From the NCBI GenBank assembly GCA_015655075.1, contig JAATFT010000019.1, forward strand, positions 62,001 to 126,000: a DNA stretch of 64,000 bases, written 5' to 3'. Positions 44,964-52,823 of this stretch are shown in pieces; position 1 is the first letter of the stretch, and every line of letters begins with the position of its first letter. Position numbers and translations under genes: made by a program. The stretch comes from Clostridiales bacterium. GTDB taxonomy: Bacteria; Bacillota; Clostridia; Lachnospirales; Lachnospiraceae. The notes under the pieces were generated by a model, which saw only the letters and a list, made by a program, of their open reading frames with translations, was not told the DNA's origin and did not search any database.

Positions 44964-46166
44964 ATGATATATAAAAATGCAGAGGTATTTATTGACGGAA
45001 AATTTCAAAAAGCAGATATCGAAACAAAAGACGGACGTTTTCACGCTATTCGGTATAAAACAAGTCCTTTGAACCCGGGAGCTCCTTTTAATTTATCCGA
45101 TACACCAACGTCCGGCTCAATTTCCGGAATAGATTCCAAAGATTCTATGGATTCCTCAAATCACACAGATTGTACGGATAAACGGATTCTGCCGGGTTTT
45201 ATAGAACTGCACTCCCATGGCTGCATGGGCTATGATTTTACTACGGCGGAAGCTTTCGATATGGAAAAAATGTGTGATTTCTATGCTGAAAACGGGATTA
45301 CCTCCATATTGGCCACCACTATGACTATAGATTATGAAACCTATAAAAAGGCAATGCTCCATATTAGAGAGAGAATGGAAAACCCCAAAAAAGGAACCCG
45401 TATTATTGGTATTAATATGGAAGGTCCTTTTCTGGGAGCAGATAAGAAAGGCGCCCATGATGTAAGATATCTTATGCCCGTTGATGAGAAAAAATATCTG
45501 GAATTAAATGATTTATCCGGAGACAATGTACGAATCATCGACCTGGACCCTAAGCTGCCGGGTTCCATAGAATTCATTAAAAAATACAGTAAAACTAAAG
45601 TTATTTCCCTGGCTCATACCAGTTGCGACTATGACCTGGCGGCAGAGGCAATCAAAGCCGGCGCCACACATATTACCCATTTATTTAATGCCATGAACGG
45701 CTTACACCACAGACAGCCCGGTTTGATTGGTGCTTTTTCCGATTTTGATGTCCATGCCGAACTGATCTGTGACGGAATCCATATTCATCCGGCCGTAATC
45801 CGGTTAATTTATAAAGTAAACCCCGGCAAACTTATACTTATATCCGATTCCATGAGTGCCGCAGGATTAAAGGACGGCATCTATGAACTGGGAGGACAAA
45901 AGGTTTATGTTACCGATGAAAAGGCAACTTTAGAAAACGGAACCATTGCAGGCTCCACCACAACTGTTTACAAAGCTTTTAAAAATGTTATTAATTACGG
46001 AATTCCCGTAGAACAGGCAATTCTTAGCGCAACTTTAATCCCAGCCCTGGCAATTAAGGCCGACGGGGAAATCGGCTCCATTGCCGTCGGTAAAAAGGCA
46101 GACTTTATTATTATGGATCAGGACTATAACATCGAGAAAGTCTTTAAAGACGGTGCTTTAATATAG
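44964..46166 (+). CDS. nagA: N-acetylglucosamine-6-phosphate deacetylase
   Basis: Removes acetate from GlcNAc-6-P ahead of nagB. Amidohydrolase: metal motif ELHSHG at residues 81-86, GINMEGPFL with the metal Glu, SLAHTS, THLFNAMNGLHHR, and the catalytic Asp in LISDSMSAAG. AGGAGG is five bases before the ATG. A Ser/Asp/Thr-rich insert of about 25 residues (around 36-72) lies between the small beta domain and the HSH motif, which normally comes nearer residue 60. Confidence 0.95.
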   Translation: MIYKNAEVFIDGKFQKADIETKDGRFHAIRYKTSPLNPGAPFNLSDTPTSGSISGIDSKDSMDSSNHTDCTDKRILPGFIELHSHGCMGYDFTTAEAFDMEKMCDFYAENGITSILATTMTIDYETYKKAMLHIRERMENPKKGTRIIGINMEGPFLGADKKGAHDVRYLMPVDEKKYLELNDLSGDNVRIIDLDPKLPGSIEFIKKYSKTKVISLAHTSCDYDLAAEAIKAGATHITHLFNAMNGLHHRQPGLIGAFSDFDVHAELICDGIHIHPAVIRLIYKVNPGKLILISDSMSAAGLKDGIYELGGQKVYVTDEKATLENGTIAGSTTTVYKAFKNVINYGIPVEQAILSATLIPALAIKADGEIGSIAVGKKADFIIMDQDYNIEKVFKDGALI

Positions 46167-46184
46167 TCAGAGGGAAAAGCCTAC

Positions 46185-46196
46185 TAGAGCGTGTTT
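46185..46196. repeat. Solo end of repeat family R2
   Basis: TAGAGCGTGTTT only, between the convergent nagA and PdxA-like genes. Confidence 0.45.
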
Positions 46197-46202
46197 TTTC
46201 CA

Positions 46203-47201
46203 TTATTTCACAAAGTTTTTAGAATATTTCACTCCCAATAATATAGCTTCCACCATACTGATTTCGCTTGCAATACCTTTTCCCGCTATATCAAACGCCG
46301 TTCCATGGTCTACGGATGTCCGCAGAATCGGCATTCCCCCGGTTATTGCTATAGTCCTTTCAAAATCCAGTGTTTTTGTGGCAATATGACCCTGATCATG
46401 ATATAAGGACAATACACTGTTAAACCGCCCCTTTAGCGCTAAGTGAAATACGGAATCGGCGCCAATGGGACCCGCCACATCAAATCCTTCGGCTTGAAGT
46501 TCTTCCACCGCCGGTATTATATGTTCCATTTCTTCATTACCGAACAAGCCGTGTTCACCGCTGTGAGGATTCAAACCGGCAACGGCCATGGTTCCTTTTG
46601 TCACCCCCAGTTTCATAAGAACCTCCTTACAACGTTTTACATAATCCTTAATCCTGTCCTTTGTGATTAAATCACAGGCCTGCCTTAGGGATACATGACG
46701 GGTTAAAAAGAAAACCCTCATTCCATGTACTTCAAACATGGTAAGGGGATCCTTGGTATTGGTCAACGCGCCAAAAATCTCTGTATGACCGATGTAATTA
46801 ATGTTTCCTGCCTTTAAAGATTCTTTGTTTATCGGCGCAGTGGATACGGCCGCTACTTCCCTGCCGTTAGCAAGTTCAATACATTTTTTAATATATTCAA
46901 AAGCCGCTCTCCCGCACATGCCGCTTACTTTTCCAAGTTTAAATTCCCCCATGTCCACATTGTCAAGATTGAGTAAGTTAAGAATTCCTTCTTCATACAC
47001 ACCTTCCTTGGGATAATTTATAATATTTACCTTTAATGGAATCCCGGTAAATTGGATGGCGTCATCAATTATCTTCTTATCTCCGGCAACCACACAGCGT
47101 GCCGCTTCAAATACCTGTTTATTGGCTATGGATTTAATTACAATTTCCGGACCTATTCCGGCCGGATCCCCTATGGGAATTGCTATAAATGGTTTATCCA
47201 T
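46203..47201 (-). CDS. PdxA-family 4-phosphate dehydrogenase
   Basis: Matches the PdxA family: [13 protein letters not shown] at the start, [12 protein letters not shown], the metal-binding [15 protein letters not shown] and [14 protein letters not shown], and [16 protein letters not shown]. PdxA oxidises 4-phosphohydroxythreonine in pyridoxal phosphate synthesis; the PdxA2 branch instead oxidises threonate- or erythronate-4-phosphate. No other pdx gene is present, and most Clostridia use PdxST, so a catabolic PdxA2-type role is more likely. No partner kinase is seen next to it. 332 residues, normal. Confidence 0.85.
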   Translation of the reverse strand: MDKPFIAIPIGDPAGIGPEIVIKSIANKQVFEAARCVVAGDKKIIDDAIQFTGIPLKVNIINYPKEGVYEEGILNLLNLDNVDMGEFKLGKVSGMCGRAAFEYIKKCIELANGREVAAVSTAPINKESLKAGNINYIGHTEIFGALTNTKDPLTMFEVHGMRVFFLTRHVSLRQACDLITKDRIKDYVKRCKEVLMKLGVTKGTMAVAGLNPHSGEHGLFGNEEMEHIIPAVEELQAEGFDVAGPIGADSVFHLALKGRFNSVLSLYHDQGHIATKTLDFERTIAITGGMPILRTSVDHGTAFDIAGKGIASEISMVEAILLGVKYSKNFVK

Positions 47202-47415
47202 TATAAAATCTCCTTTTTCTTAATGAGCACTCTTAATGTTTTAACTTATTTGTTTTATTTATTAACGGTTTTGTCCGCTTTTGCCGCAATATTATGATAA
47301 ATGATTCTGATATTTTTCTTAACTCTTATTCTGTAAATGAAATGTTTCATCAAAATGCATAAAACGAACTGAATCGTATATGCTAAATATAATAAAATGA
47401 AAGGAGGCGCTTATA

Positions 47416-47586
47416 ATGGAAAGTAATCCAAGTATTCAATGTATCGTTTCAGAATGTCGATATCATGCTGATAATGATGATTATTGCACCCTTGATCAAA
47501 TTTCCGTTGGCAGAGTAGATTCATATTCATCTAAATCAGAAGACACTGATTGCGAGTCTTTTATTTCCAAAGACACGGCTTTCTAA
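47416..47586 (+). CDS. DUF1540 small cysteine protein
   Basis: 56 residues with Cys9, Cys14, Cys24 and Cys46 in the DUF1540 pattern (IQCIVSECRYHADNDDYCTL, then late TDCESF). AAGGAGGCGCTTATA gives an excellent ribosome binding site. DUF1540 proteins are short, probably metal-binding, and of unknown function, often in spore formers. Monocistronic; a long hairpin follows at 47651-47698. Confidence 0.85.
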   Translation: MESNPSIQCIVSECRYHADNDDYCTLDQISVGRVDSYSSKSEDTDCESFISKDTAF

Positions 47587-47650
47587 TTATTTCACAGGTA
47601 AACGCTACAGCGACTACTCTAAGGCATACGTCGTATGTTGAAAACAAATA

Positions 47651-47698
47651 CCGGATTGTTCCTTCATACGACTATAATCGGCAGAAGGAGCAATCCGG
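47651..47698. terminator. Hairpin after the DUF1540 gene
   Basis: CCGGATTGTTCCTTC and GAAGGAGCAATCCGG pair with one mismatch around an 18-base loop, followed by CTATTTTC. Probable terminator, possibly shared with the convergent DedA gene. Confidence 0.55.
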
Positions 47699-47787
47699 CT
47701 ATTTTCATCAAATATCATTAATTATGAATTGAAATTAACGTAAGATATTCTCTTCACTGTCACAGATTTTATTAATAATCTGCATAT

Positions 47788-48405
47788 TTACTTCACTTTG
47801 CCGGATCTTTTCTTTATAAATAAGAAAATAAAAATTATCGCAGCTAAGCCCAAAACAATAATCGTTATCTTAGTATATAAATCTGTGCCTGCAACAATTT
47901 TTTCCCAGGATGAACTTGCAGCTATCCCCAAATACACCAATATGGTATTCCAAATTAAAGAGCCGATTGTTGTTAAAATAAAGAACAGCCCGAATTTCAT
48001 ATTAGCCATACCGGCCGGTATGGATATTAAACTTCGCACGATAGGGATGCAGCGGCAAATAAATACCGTACTTTTCCCTTTGCTGTTAAACCATTCACAG
48101 GCTTTATATACATCTTCTTTTTTAAAATGAAGAATCTGTCCGATTTTTCCATCTAAAATTTTACCTAATCGCTCCGCTGAAAAAATATTTCCAACACCAT
48201 ATAGAACACAGGCTCCTAATAAAGCGCCGCCTGTGGCTGCAACTATGACTCCCCATGTGGTAAGTTCTGTATAAGTTGTCATAAATCCGCCAAAGGTCAG
48301 AATTACTTCCGAAGGTATAGGCGGAAAAATATTTTCCAAAGCAATTAATAAGGTAACACCTAAATAACCAAATTGATTCATAAAATCAATGATCCAATCC
48401 TGCAT
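47788..48405 (-). CDS. DedA-family membrane protein
   Basis: 205 residues with about five hydrophobic segments. Family motifs: GYLGVTLLIALENIFPPIPSEVILTFGG and FICRCIPIVRSLISIPAGMANM. DedA proteins are lipid scramblases or transporters tied to envelope homeostasis and undecaprenyl-phosphate recycling; the specific substrate is not visible. The frame extends to 48453, but AAGGAG six bases before ATG 48405 fixes the start. The Arg-rich C-terminal tail is usual. Confidence 0.93.
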   Translation of the reverse strand: MQDWIIDFMNQFGYLGVTLLIALENIFPPIPSEVILTFGGFMTTYTELTTWGVIVAATGGALLGACVLYGVGNIFSAERLGKILDGKIGQILHFKKEDVYKACEWFNSKGKSTVFICRCIPIVRSLISIPAGMANMKFGLFFILTTIGSLIWNTILVYLGIAASSSWEKIVAGTDLYTKITIIVLGLAAIIFIFLFIKKRSGKVK

Positions 48406-48575
48406 ATCTGTCTCCTTAAATTTAAATAATAAGCCGAAATAACCCAACTTCAATTATGTTTCAATTATATTGTATGAGATCATTTTTTACAACCACAATT
48501 TAAATTAAACTTATGACACAATCAAAATAAAACAAGGTATCGAAGGTGTGGGCTGCAAAATCGACTGGAAATTCC

Positions 48576-48603
48576 TTAAATTACCAGGTTATTCGTGTAT
48601 AAT
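48576..48603 (+). promoter_or_regulatory. Possible promoter before structured element A
   Basis: TTAAAT, 16-base spacer, TATAAT (48598-48603), ending 15 bases before the conserved CATAATAATG of element A. Confidence 0.4.
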
Positions 48604-48618
48604 AATCCTTCAATTAAC

Positions 48619-48742
48619 CATAATAATGATTGGATACAGAAACAAACTATTAACTGAAACCTGGTTTCAAAATAGTATTGTAGGAAGTATCCTTTTAATA
48701 TAAAATTAAAATTTGCAGTTTAATCTCGAGGCTGCAAAAGTA
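48619..48742 (+). ncRNA. Structured RNA candidate, element A
   Basis: Conserved CATAATAATG, then helix GGATAC/GTATCC (48632-48637 with 48687-48692) enclosing AGAAACAAA, an inner hairpin ACTATT/AATAGT and GAAACC/GGTTTC, and downstream TTTGCAGTTTAATCTC closing with CTGCAAA. Element B 280 bases away keeps the outer helix and flanks while its inner helix has wholly different bases that still pair. No known family was recognised. The plus strand is favoured by flanking promoter-like sequences and the terminator at 48787. Confidence 0.6.
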
Positions 48743-48786
48743 AATTGAATTTATTTCAATTTATTTAAAAAGGAGAAAGGATAAAG

Positions 48787-48827
48787 GGCTTCTTGTATTG
48801 ACGCTTCGCGCAATACAAAGCCTTTTT
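48787..48827 (+). terminator. Terminator after element A
   Basis: GGCT(TC)TTGTATTG pairs with CAATACAAAGCC around a ten-base loop, followed by TTTTTCC on the plus strand. No plus-strand protein gene lies before it, which supports a small RNA transcript from element A. Confidence 0.75.
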
Positions 48828-48855
48828 CCTTTCTTTAGAACCGGTTATATTGGTT

Positions 48856-48884
48856 TTGTATTTCATTATTTACCAAAATATATA
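48856..48884 (+). promoter_or_regulatory. Possible promoter before structured element B
   Basis: TTGTAT (48856-48861), 17 bases, TATATA (48879-48884), 23 bases before the conserved CATAATAATG of element B. Confidence 0.45.
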
Positions 48885-48907
48885 TGTATATAAAAATATG
48901 ATTCAAG

Positions 48908-49020
48908 CATAATAATGTGTGGATACAAAAACAAATTCTTTTTATGAATCTGATTCATAAGACGAATTCGTTACCGTATCCCTTCTAATAAAATTGAACT
49001 TTGCGGTTTAGTCTCAGAAT
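48908..49020 (+). ncRNA. Structured RNA candidate, element B
   Basis: CATAATAATG (48908-48917), GGATAC/GTATCC (48921-48926 with 48976-48981) enclosing AAAAACAAA, then inner helices AATTC/GAATT and TTATGAAT/ATTCATAA, and TTTGCGGTTTAGTCTC at 49000-49015. Same architecture as element A with different inner sequence. The 3' CTGCAAA partner seen in A is not conserved here. No clear terminator before the convergent flavodoxin gene. Confidence 0.6.
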
Positions 49021-49076
49021 CAGGCCCTATTTGTTATTTTATTTCCGTATTAAAATTAAAGCGTTCATAAACTTTT

Positions 49077-49598
49077 TCAAAGAACATCTCTGACTTTTTT
49101 AACGGCTGTACTTGTCAGTTCTTTAACATCTCCTTCCTTAATCCGGAATACGGATGTGTCTTTACGGGCTGGCTTTGGTTCTGACGGCAGCAGGTCGGAT
49201 ATATGCAGGTCAAGCAATATGACAGGCTCCTCTCCCGTCCTTTTCCTAAGCTCATCCGCCAGTTTAAGATTGGCACCATCCGCTCCGCCGCTGATTGAAA
49301 GAAAGCCAAACCGGTGCCGGTGTAATTTCAGATGCTTTAAATATGCACGAAGCGGTGCGGCCACATGCCCCATCCAAACCGGCGCGAAAAAAAGGATCAA
49401 ATCGTATTTATCCATAATATCCGGTGCCGGCTGTACCGGCGGTGTCCGGTTAAAAATCATATCCCATATTATAGTGCCCATCGTCCGGGATTTAGACTCC
49501 GATATCCTGATATGCTCTGCCGCTAATTCTTTAGCAACACTGCCGGCCAGAAACTTATTATTGCCGGTATACGAATATGATATAACTGCAATATTCAT
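49077..49598 (-). CDS. Flavodoxin-like protein
   Basis: 173 residues with the flavodoxin FMN phosphate loop AVISYSYTGNNKFLAG at the N-terminus, LILFFAPVWMGHVAAPLRAYL and FLSISGGADGAN. Probably carries electrons or reduces a quinone-type substrate. ATG 49598 follows GGAG by eight bases. Last gene of a TetR-apbE-FMN-binding-flavodoxin run on the minus strand, so it is likely part of the same flavin-based redox unit. Confidence 0.85.
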   Translation of the reverse strand: MNIAVISYSYTGNNKFLAGSVAKELAAEHIRISESKSRTMGTIIWDMIFNRTPPVQPAPDIMDKYDLILFFAPVWMGHVAAPLRAYLKHLKLHRHRFGFLSISGGADGANLKLADELRKRTGEEPVILLDLHISDLLPSEPKPARKDTSVFRIKEGDVKELTSTAVKKVRDVL

Positions 49599-49623
49599 CA
49601 AAAAATCTCCTTTTAAATTAAAC

Positions 49624-50082
49624 TTATTCCATTTGTGCCTGCTTCAGTGCATTTTCCAGTGCTTTAAGATGTGTTTTGGAAGTAAGCGTCGCACCGCTTA
49701 TAACGTCCACTTGAAGCGATTCCGTGTTAACTGCATTATTAAACAAATCTTCGATATTTTTGCCGCCGGTTAACTCCGCCGGCTTTCCCTCTTTATCCAG
49801 TGCCCCTTTCAGTATTTTGATACCTGAGATTTTACCCCCTGATATGGTTACTTCAACCTTTGTATCCCTGAAATGATCCTTTGTGCCAATGTATTCTCCC
49901 ACATAGGTACCGTCCCGAAGCTTTCCAAAATCCACGGCAGAAATAGTAAGCTCTTTAATTTCACGCCGGCCGGGTGCGCTTAAGAGAATTCCCCCTATTA
50001 ATGCGAGTGCAATCACACCCACAATAACTACTATAACAATCAACATTTTATTTTTCCCCTTTCTTTTTGCAGCATTCATCAT
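49624..50082 (-). CDS. Membrane-anchored FMN-binding domain protein
   Basis: One N-terminal membrane helix (about residues 13-35) then an extracytoplasmic FMN-binding domain. The flavinylation motif SGAT (129-132) in DVISGATLTS is intact, with Thr132 the expected site of covalent FMN. This is the substrate of ApbE; the apbE gene is directly upstream and its stop overlaps this start (ATGA), so the two are made together. Similar domains occur in RnfG/NqrC and in single-domain extracellular electron transfer proteins. Confidence 0.92.
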   Translation of the reverse strand: MMNAAKRKGKNKMLIVIVVIVGVIALALIGGILLSAPGRREIKELTISAVDFGKLRDGTYVGEYIGTKDHFRDTKVEVTISGGKISGIKILKGALDKEGKPAELTGGKNIEDLFNNAVNTESLQVDVISGATLTSKTHLKALENALKQAQME

Positions 50083-51056
50083 AGTATACGCTCCTTTCCT
50101 ATTATGACTACAGGAATACCCCCGGCAGCCTTATAACATTCATTCAGACCCTGGGTGATATAGACCCGCTGACGATTGTCCACCAGAACAGCTTCTGTTC
50201 CGGGAAAATATGCCAGGTATTCAAGTCCTTTTTCCATGCCGGCTACAAATATCGCGGTAGACAGCGCATCAGCTGTCAAGGCGGTGTCTGCAACCACGGT
50301 CACGCTGATCAGTCCTGACCGCGCCGGATAACCGGTGGCGGGATTCAGAATGTGATGCCGCCGCTTGCCTCTCCTGTCGATAAAATACCGTTCATAGTCG
50401 CCGGAAGTGACCACAGCCTTGCCGGTTACCTCAACCGCACCGAGCAGACAGCCGTCACGCCTGGGATGTCTTATGCCTACACGCCACAAAGAACCGTCGG
50501 GCTTATTCCCAAGAGTGGACGTATTTCCTCCTATATTAATAAATGCTGAAATAATACCGTATTCTCTAAGTGTTTCCATACAGCGGTCACCGGCAAAACC
50601 TTTTCCGATACCGCCCAGATCAATGGACTGTTCCGGTTTTCGCAGTTCGGCTGTTTCTCCGTGTGAATCCAGTCTTAAATCGCGGAAATTGACCAAAGGC
50701 AGAACCTTCCGGATTCTTGCTTTATCAGGCGCCCGGAATGCACGTTTATAATTCCACAGGTCTGTCAAAGGACCGACCAAAATATCAAACAGCCCCTGAG
50801 AGATTTCAGACAACCGGATGGCACCGGATAAAACCCCGTAAGTCTCAGTACTGATTTTTACCGCTCCTTTTCCCGCGGATCGGTTAATCCTGCCGATCTC
50901 GCTGTCAGATACGAAGCGGCTTAGTTTATTCTCCAGTCTTGTAAGTCTGGTTTTAGCAGAAGTAAGCGCCTTCTGCGCATTTTCACCAAATACCTTATAC
51001 ATGATTTCGGTATTCATACCAAAGCTCACCGCCCCTGCAGCGGCAGTTTGCAGCAT
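50079..51056 (-). CDS. apbE: FAD:protein FMN transferase
   Basis: Flavinyltransferase that transfers FMN from FAD to a Thr of target proteins. Typical stretches: SRFVSDSEIGRINRSAG, QSIDLGGIGKGFAGDR, INIGGNTSTLG, AVVTSGDYERYF and HHILNPATGYPA, and VVADTALTADALSTAIFVAG with the metal-binding Asp/Thr. 325 residues. No lipobox or signal peptide, unlike many ApbE; its targets are probably modified near the membrane or before export. GGAGGG precedes the ATG. Confidence 0.95.
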   Translation of the reverse strand: MLQTAAAGAVSFGMNTEIMYKVFGENAQKALTSAKTRLTRLENKLSRFVSDSEIGRINRSAGKGAVKISTETYGVLSGAIRLSEISQGLFDILVGPLTDLWNYKRAFRAPDKARIRKVLPLVNFRDLRLDSHGETAELRKPEQSIDLGGIGKGFAGDRCMETLREYGIISAFINIGGNTSTLGNKPDGSLWRVGIRHPRRDGCLLGAVEVTGKAVVTSGDYERYFIDRRGKRRHHILNPATGYPARSGLISVTVVADTALTADALSTAIFVAGMEKGLEYLAYFPGTEAVLVDNRQRVYITQGLNECYKAAGGIPVVIIGKERIL

Positions 51057-51103
51057 AGTCCATCCCTCCTATCGGTATACATTCATCCTATGCTCTTTAC
51101 ATT

Positions 51104-51685
51104 TTATTCGGAGCAGTCCGTCAGGCTTTTCATAATAAGCTCCGTCATGTGCTCTATAAGCTGTGGAAAATACTCAAGCCCGATTTCTTCCTTGTGTGTG
51201 TCTACATTGATAATAGCGGCGAAAATCATCATAATCATTTTGCTGTCCATGTCTTTTCGCATTTTCCCTTGAGCCTGCCACTGTATTACAATATCAAGAA
51301 AGCTGTCATACAGAAATTCCACCGCCTGAATACCGTTTTCTTCCCGATATAGCTGCTCAATCTTACTATAAACACCTTTATTGTACCATTCCTTTAGTAT
51401 TGGGTTTGCCTTTATACCCTCTGTGTTCATCGCCATCATTTGTTGCACTACTATTAAAGGCGGCTGACTTAAATCAAGGAATTGCAGACAACCTTTTTTC
51501 AGCTTTGCGTTCTCCTCAAGAAAAATATCCATAAAAAGCTTCTCTTTAGAAGAATAGTAGTTATAAAAAGTGCCTGTGGCCATTCCCGCCATTTTCGTAA
51601 TCTCGGATATATTCGTATCCTTAAAACCTTTTTTACTAAACAGTTCCTTGGCACAATCATAAATCAGTATTTTTTTATCTTTCAC
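51104..51685 (-). CDS. TetR-family transcriptional regulator
   Basis: 193 residues. N-terminal TetR helix-turn-helix (ILIYDCAKELFSKKGFKDTNISEITKMAGMATGTFYNYYSSKEKLF), with a helical ligand domain behind it. It is first in the run with apbE, the FMN-binding protein and flavodoxin. A perfect inverted repeat overlies its promoter, pointing to autoregulation of the whole set. The inducer is unknown. Confidence 0.92.
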   Translation of the reverse strand: MKDKKILIYDCAKELFSKKGFKDTNISEITKMAGMATGTFYNYYSSKEKLFMDIFLEENAKLKKGCLQFLDLSQPPLIVVQQMMAMNTEGIKANPILKEWYNKGVYSKIEQLYREENGIQAVEFLYDSFLDIVIQWQAQGKMRKDMDSKMIMMIFAAIINVDTHKEEIGLEYFPQLIEHMTELIMKSLTDCSE

Positions 51686-51715
51686 CTGCTCGCCTCCAGT
51701 TTCGTATAGGCTAAT

Positions 51716-51775
51716 AATATGAATGAATATTTTTTAATTCATTCATATTATAATACGGATACCTCGCTTTGTCAA
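51716..51775 (-). promoter_or_regulatory. Consensus promoter with 13-bp perfect inverted-repeat operator
   Basis: Minus-strand TTGACA (51775-51770), 17-base spacer, TATAAT (51752-51747). AATATGAATGAAT (51716-51728) and ATTCATTCATATT (51737-51749) are perfect inverted arms with an eight-base spacer; they overlap the -10 and start region, ideal for repression by the adjacent TetR protein. Confidence 0.85.
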
Positions 51776-51808
51776 TTATATTTTGCAATGACTGAGGCAT
51801 TCCCTTAT

Positions 51809-51846
51809 AAAAGCGTCTATCGGCAATTATGCTGATAAACGCTTTT
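51809..51846 (-). terminator. Terminator after the surface protein gene
   Basis: AAAAGCGT and ACGCTTTT outer arms with an inner TATC/GATA helix; on the minus strand the stem ends in CGCTTTTAT. Confidence 0.65.
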
Positions 51847-51910
51847 AAGTTATTTACCAATATATGATTTGATGCAGCGAAGTTTTGATATCCCGGACTT
51901 AACTTCTCGG

Positions 51911-52534
51911 TTATCTTGATGTTTTTTTCTTTTGTGACATTGCAACCGCACCGCCAAGTAGGGCTGCAACACCAGCAATTCCTACTATAGGCAGCATACT
52001 GCTTTTTTTATCTGCCGCCGTATCCGTAACCGGAGCATTTTCTGCTTCCCCTGCTCCATTAACATTGCCTTCTTTTGCCGCATCAGAAGCTGTTCCTCCG
52101 TCGGTTGTAAATAATACCGCCTCTTCACCCTCTATGACCTTCACATTTTCACTGCCGAAAATCCCGTACAGATAATCCGCATTTTCCTCGCTGTACGGTG
52201 TAATACCGATTTCAATGTAATTGTCAATAGGGCCGGTATGGGTAACCGCAAATCCCATTTTTTTAATTTCATCAAAATGATCACCAAATACATACTGGTC
52301 AATTTTATTCTGCAATTCTTGCAAATCACTATCCGTCTTAGCATCCTGGACGCTCTCTTCTTTTGTATCCCGGGAGCTGTCTGCCTTTGTATTCTGGTAG
52401 CTACCCGCCCCTGTATCCTGAGCGGTAACTTCAGCCGTTTTATTATCAGCTGATTTTGCAAACACCATTCCCGTGGATAAAGCAGATATACATACACTTA
52501 ACATAACTGTTTTCAAAAATTTTTTTCTTATCAT
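51911..52534 (-). CDS. Secreted, C-terminally anchored surface protein
   Basis: 207 residues. Signal peptide (about 1-26: KKFLKTVMLSVCISALSTGMVFA), a polar linker with repeated QNTK/RDTK/QDAK units (about 30-68), a small folded domain (about 69-145: LQNKIDQYVFGDHFDEIKKMGF), a second linker, then a membrane helix (PIVGIAGVAALLGGAVAM) and a KKKTSR tail. This is the layout of sortase substrates, but no LPXTG motif is present; the nearest is SSMLPIVG. Function unknown. Confidence 0.7.
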   Translation of the reverse strand: MIRKKFLKTVMLSVCISALSTGMVFAKSADNKTAEVTAQDTGAGSYQNTKADSSRDTKEESVQDAKTDSDLQELQNKIDQYVFGDHFDEIKKMGFAVTHTGPIDNYIEIGITPYSEENADYLYGIFGSENVKVIEGEEAVLFTTDGGTASDAAKEGNVNGAGEAENAPVTDTAADKKSSMLPIVGIAGVAALLGGAVAMSQKKKTSR

Positions 52535-52631
52535 AAGGAATACCTCGCCTTTCTCAAAATAAATTTATCGTTACCATTCTTAACTCTTCCATACTAAAAT
52601 GAATTATCCTGCTGTACATTAATTCATTTAT

Positions 52632-52675
52632 CATCATCTCACAAATCTGCATACAAAGAGTTTCCGAGAGTACTC
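52632..52675. repeat. Half copy of repeat family R1
   Basis: CATCATCTCACAAATCTGCA then TACAAAGAGTTTCCGAGAGTACTC is the inverse complement of the left arm of the full R1 copies. Confidence 0.8.
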
Positions 52676-52823
52676 ATGGTTTACAATGATTAGACGAGAA
52701 TATTAATTTAATGGTTCCAAAAAACAATAAAATTTGTAACATCTATTTTAACTTTATGTTTTAACGTATTAAAAACCCCTTTAATTATAAACAAACTTTT
52801 TCAAATGACCGTTAAACTCCCTT

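Noticed and set aside
49156-49773. 205-codon plus-strand frame
   Set aside because: Antisense to the flavodoxin and FMN-binding genes, which have clear motifs; no ribosome binding site or family match.
51911-52534. LPXTG sortase substrate
   Set aside because: Domain layout fits, but no LPXTG-like motif precedes the C-terminal helix; the closest stretch is MLPIVG.
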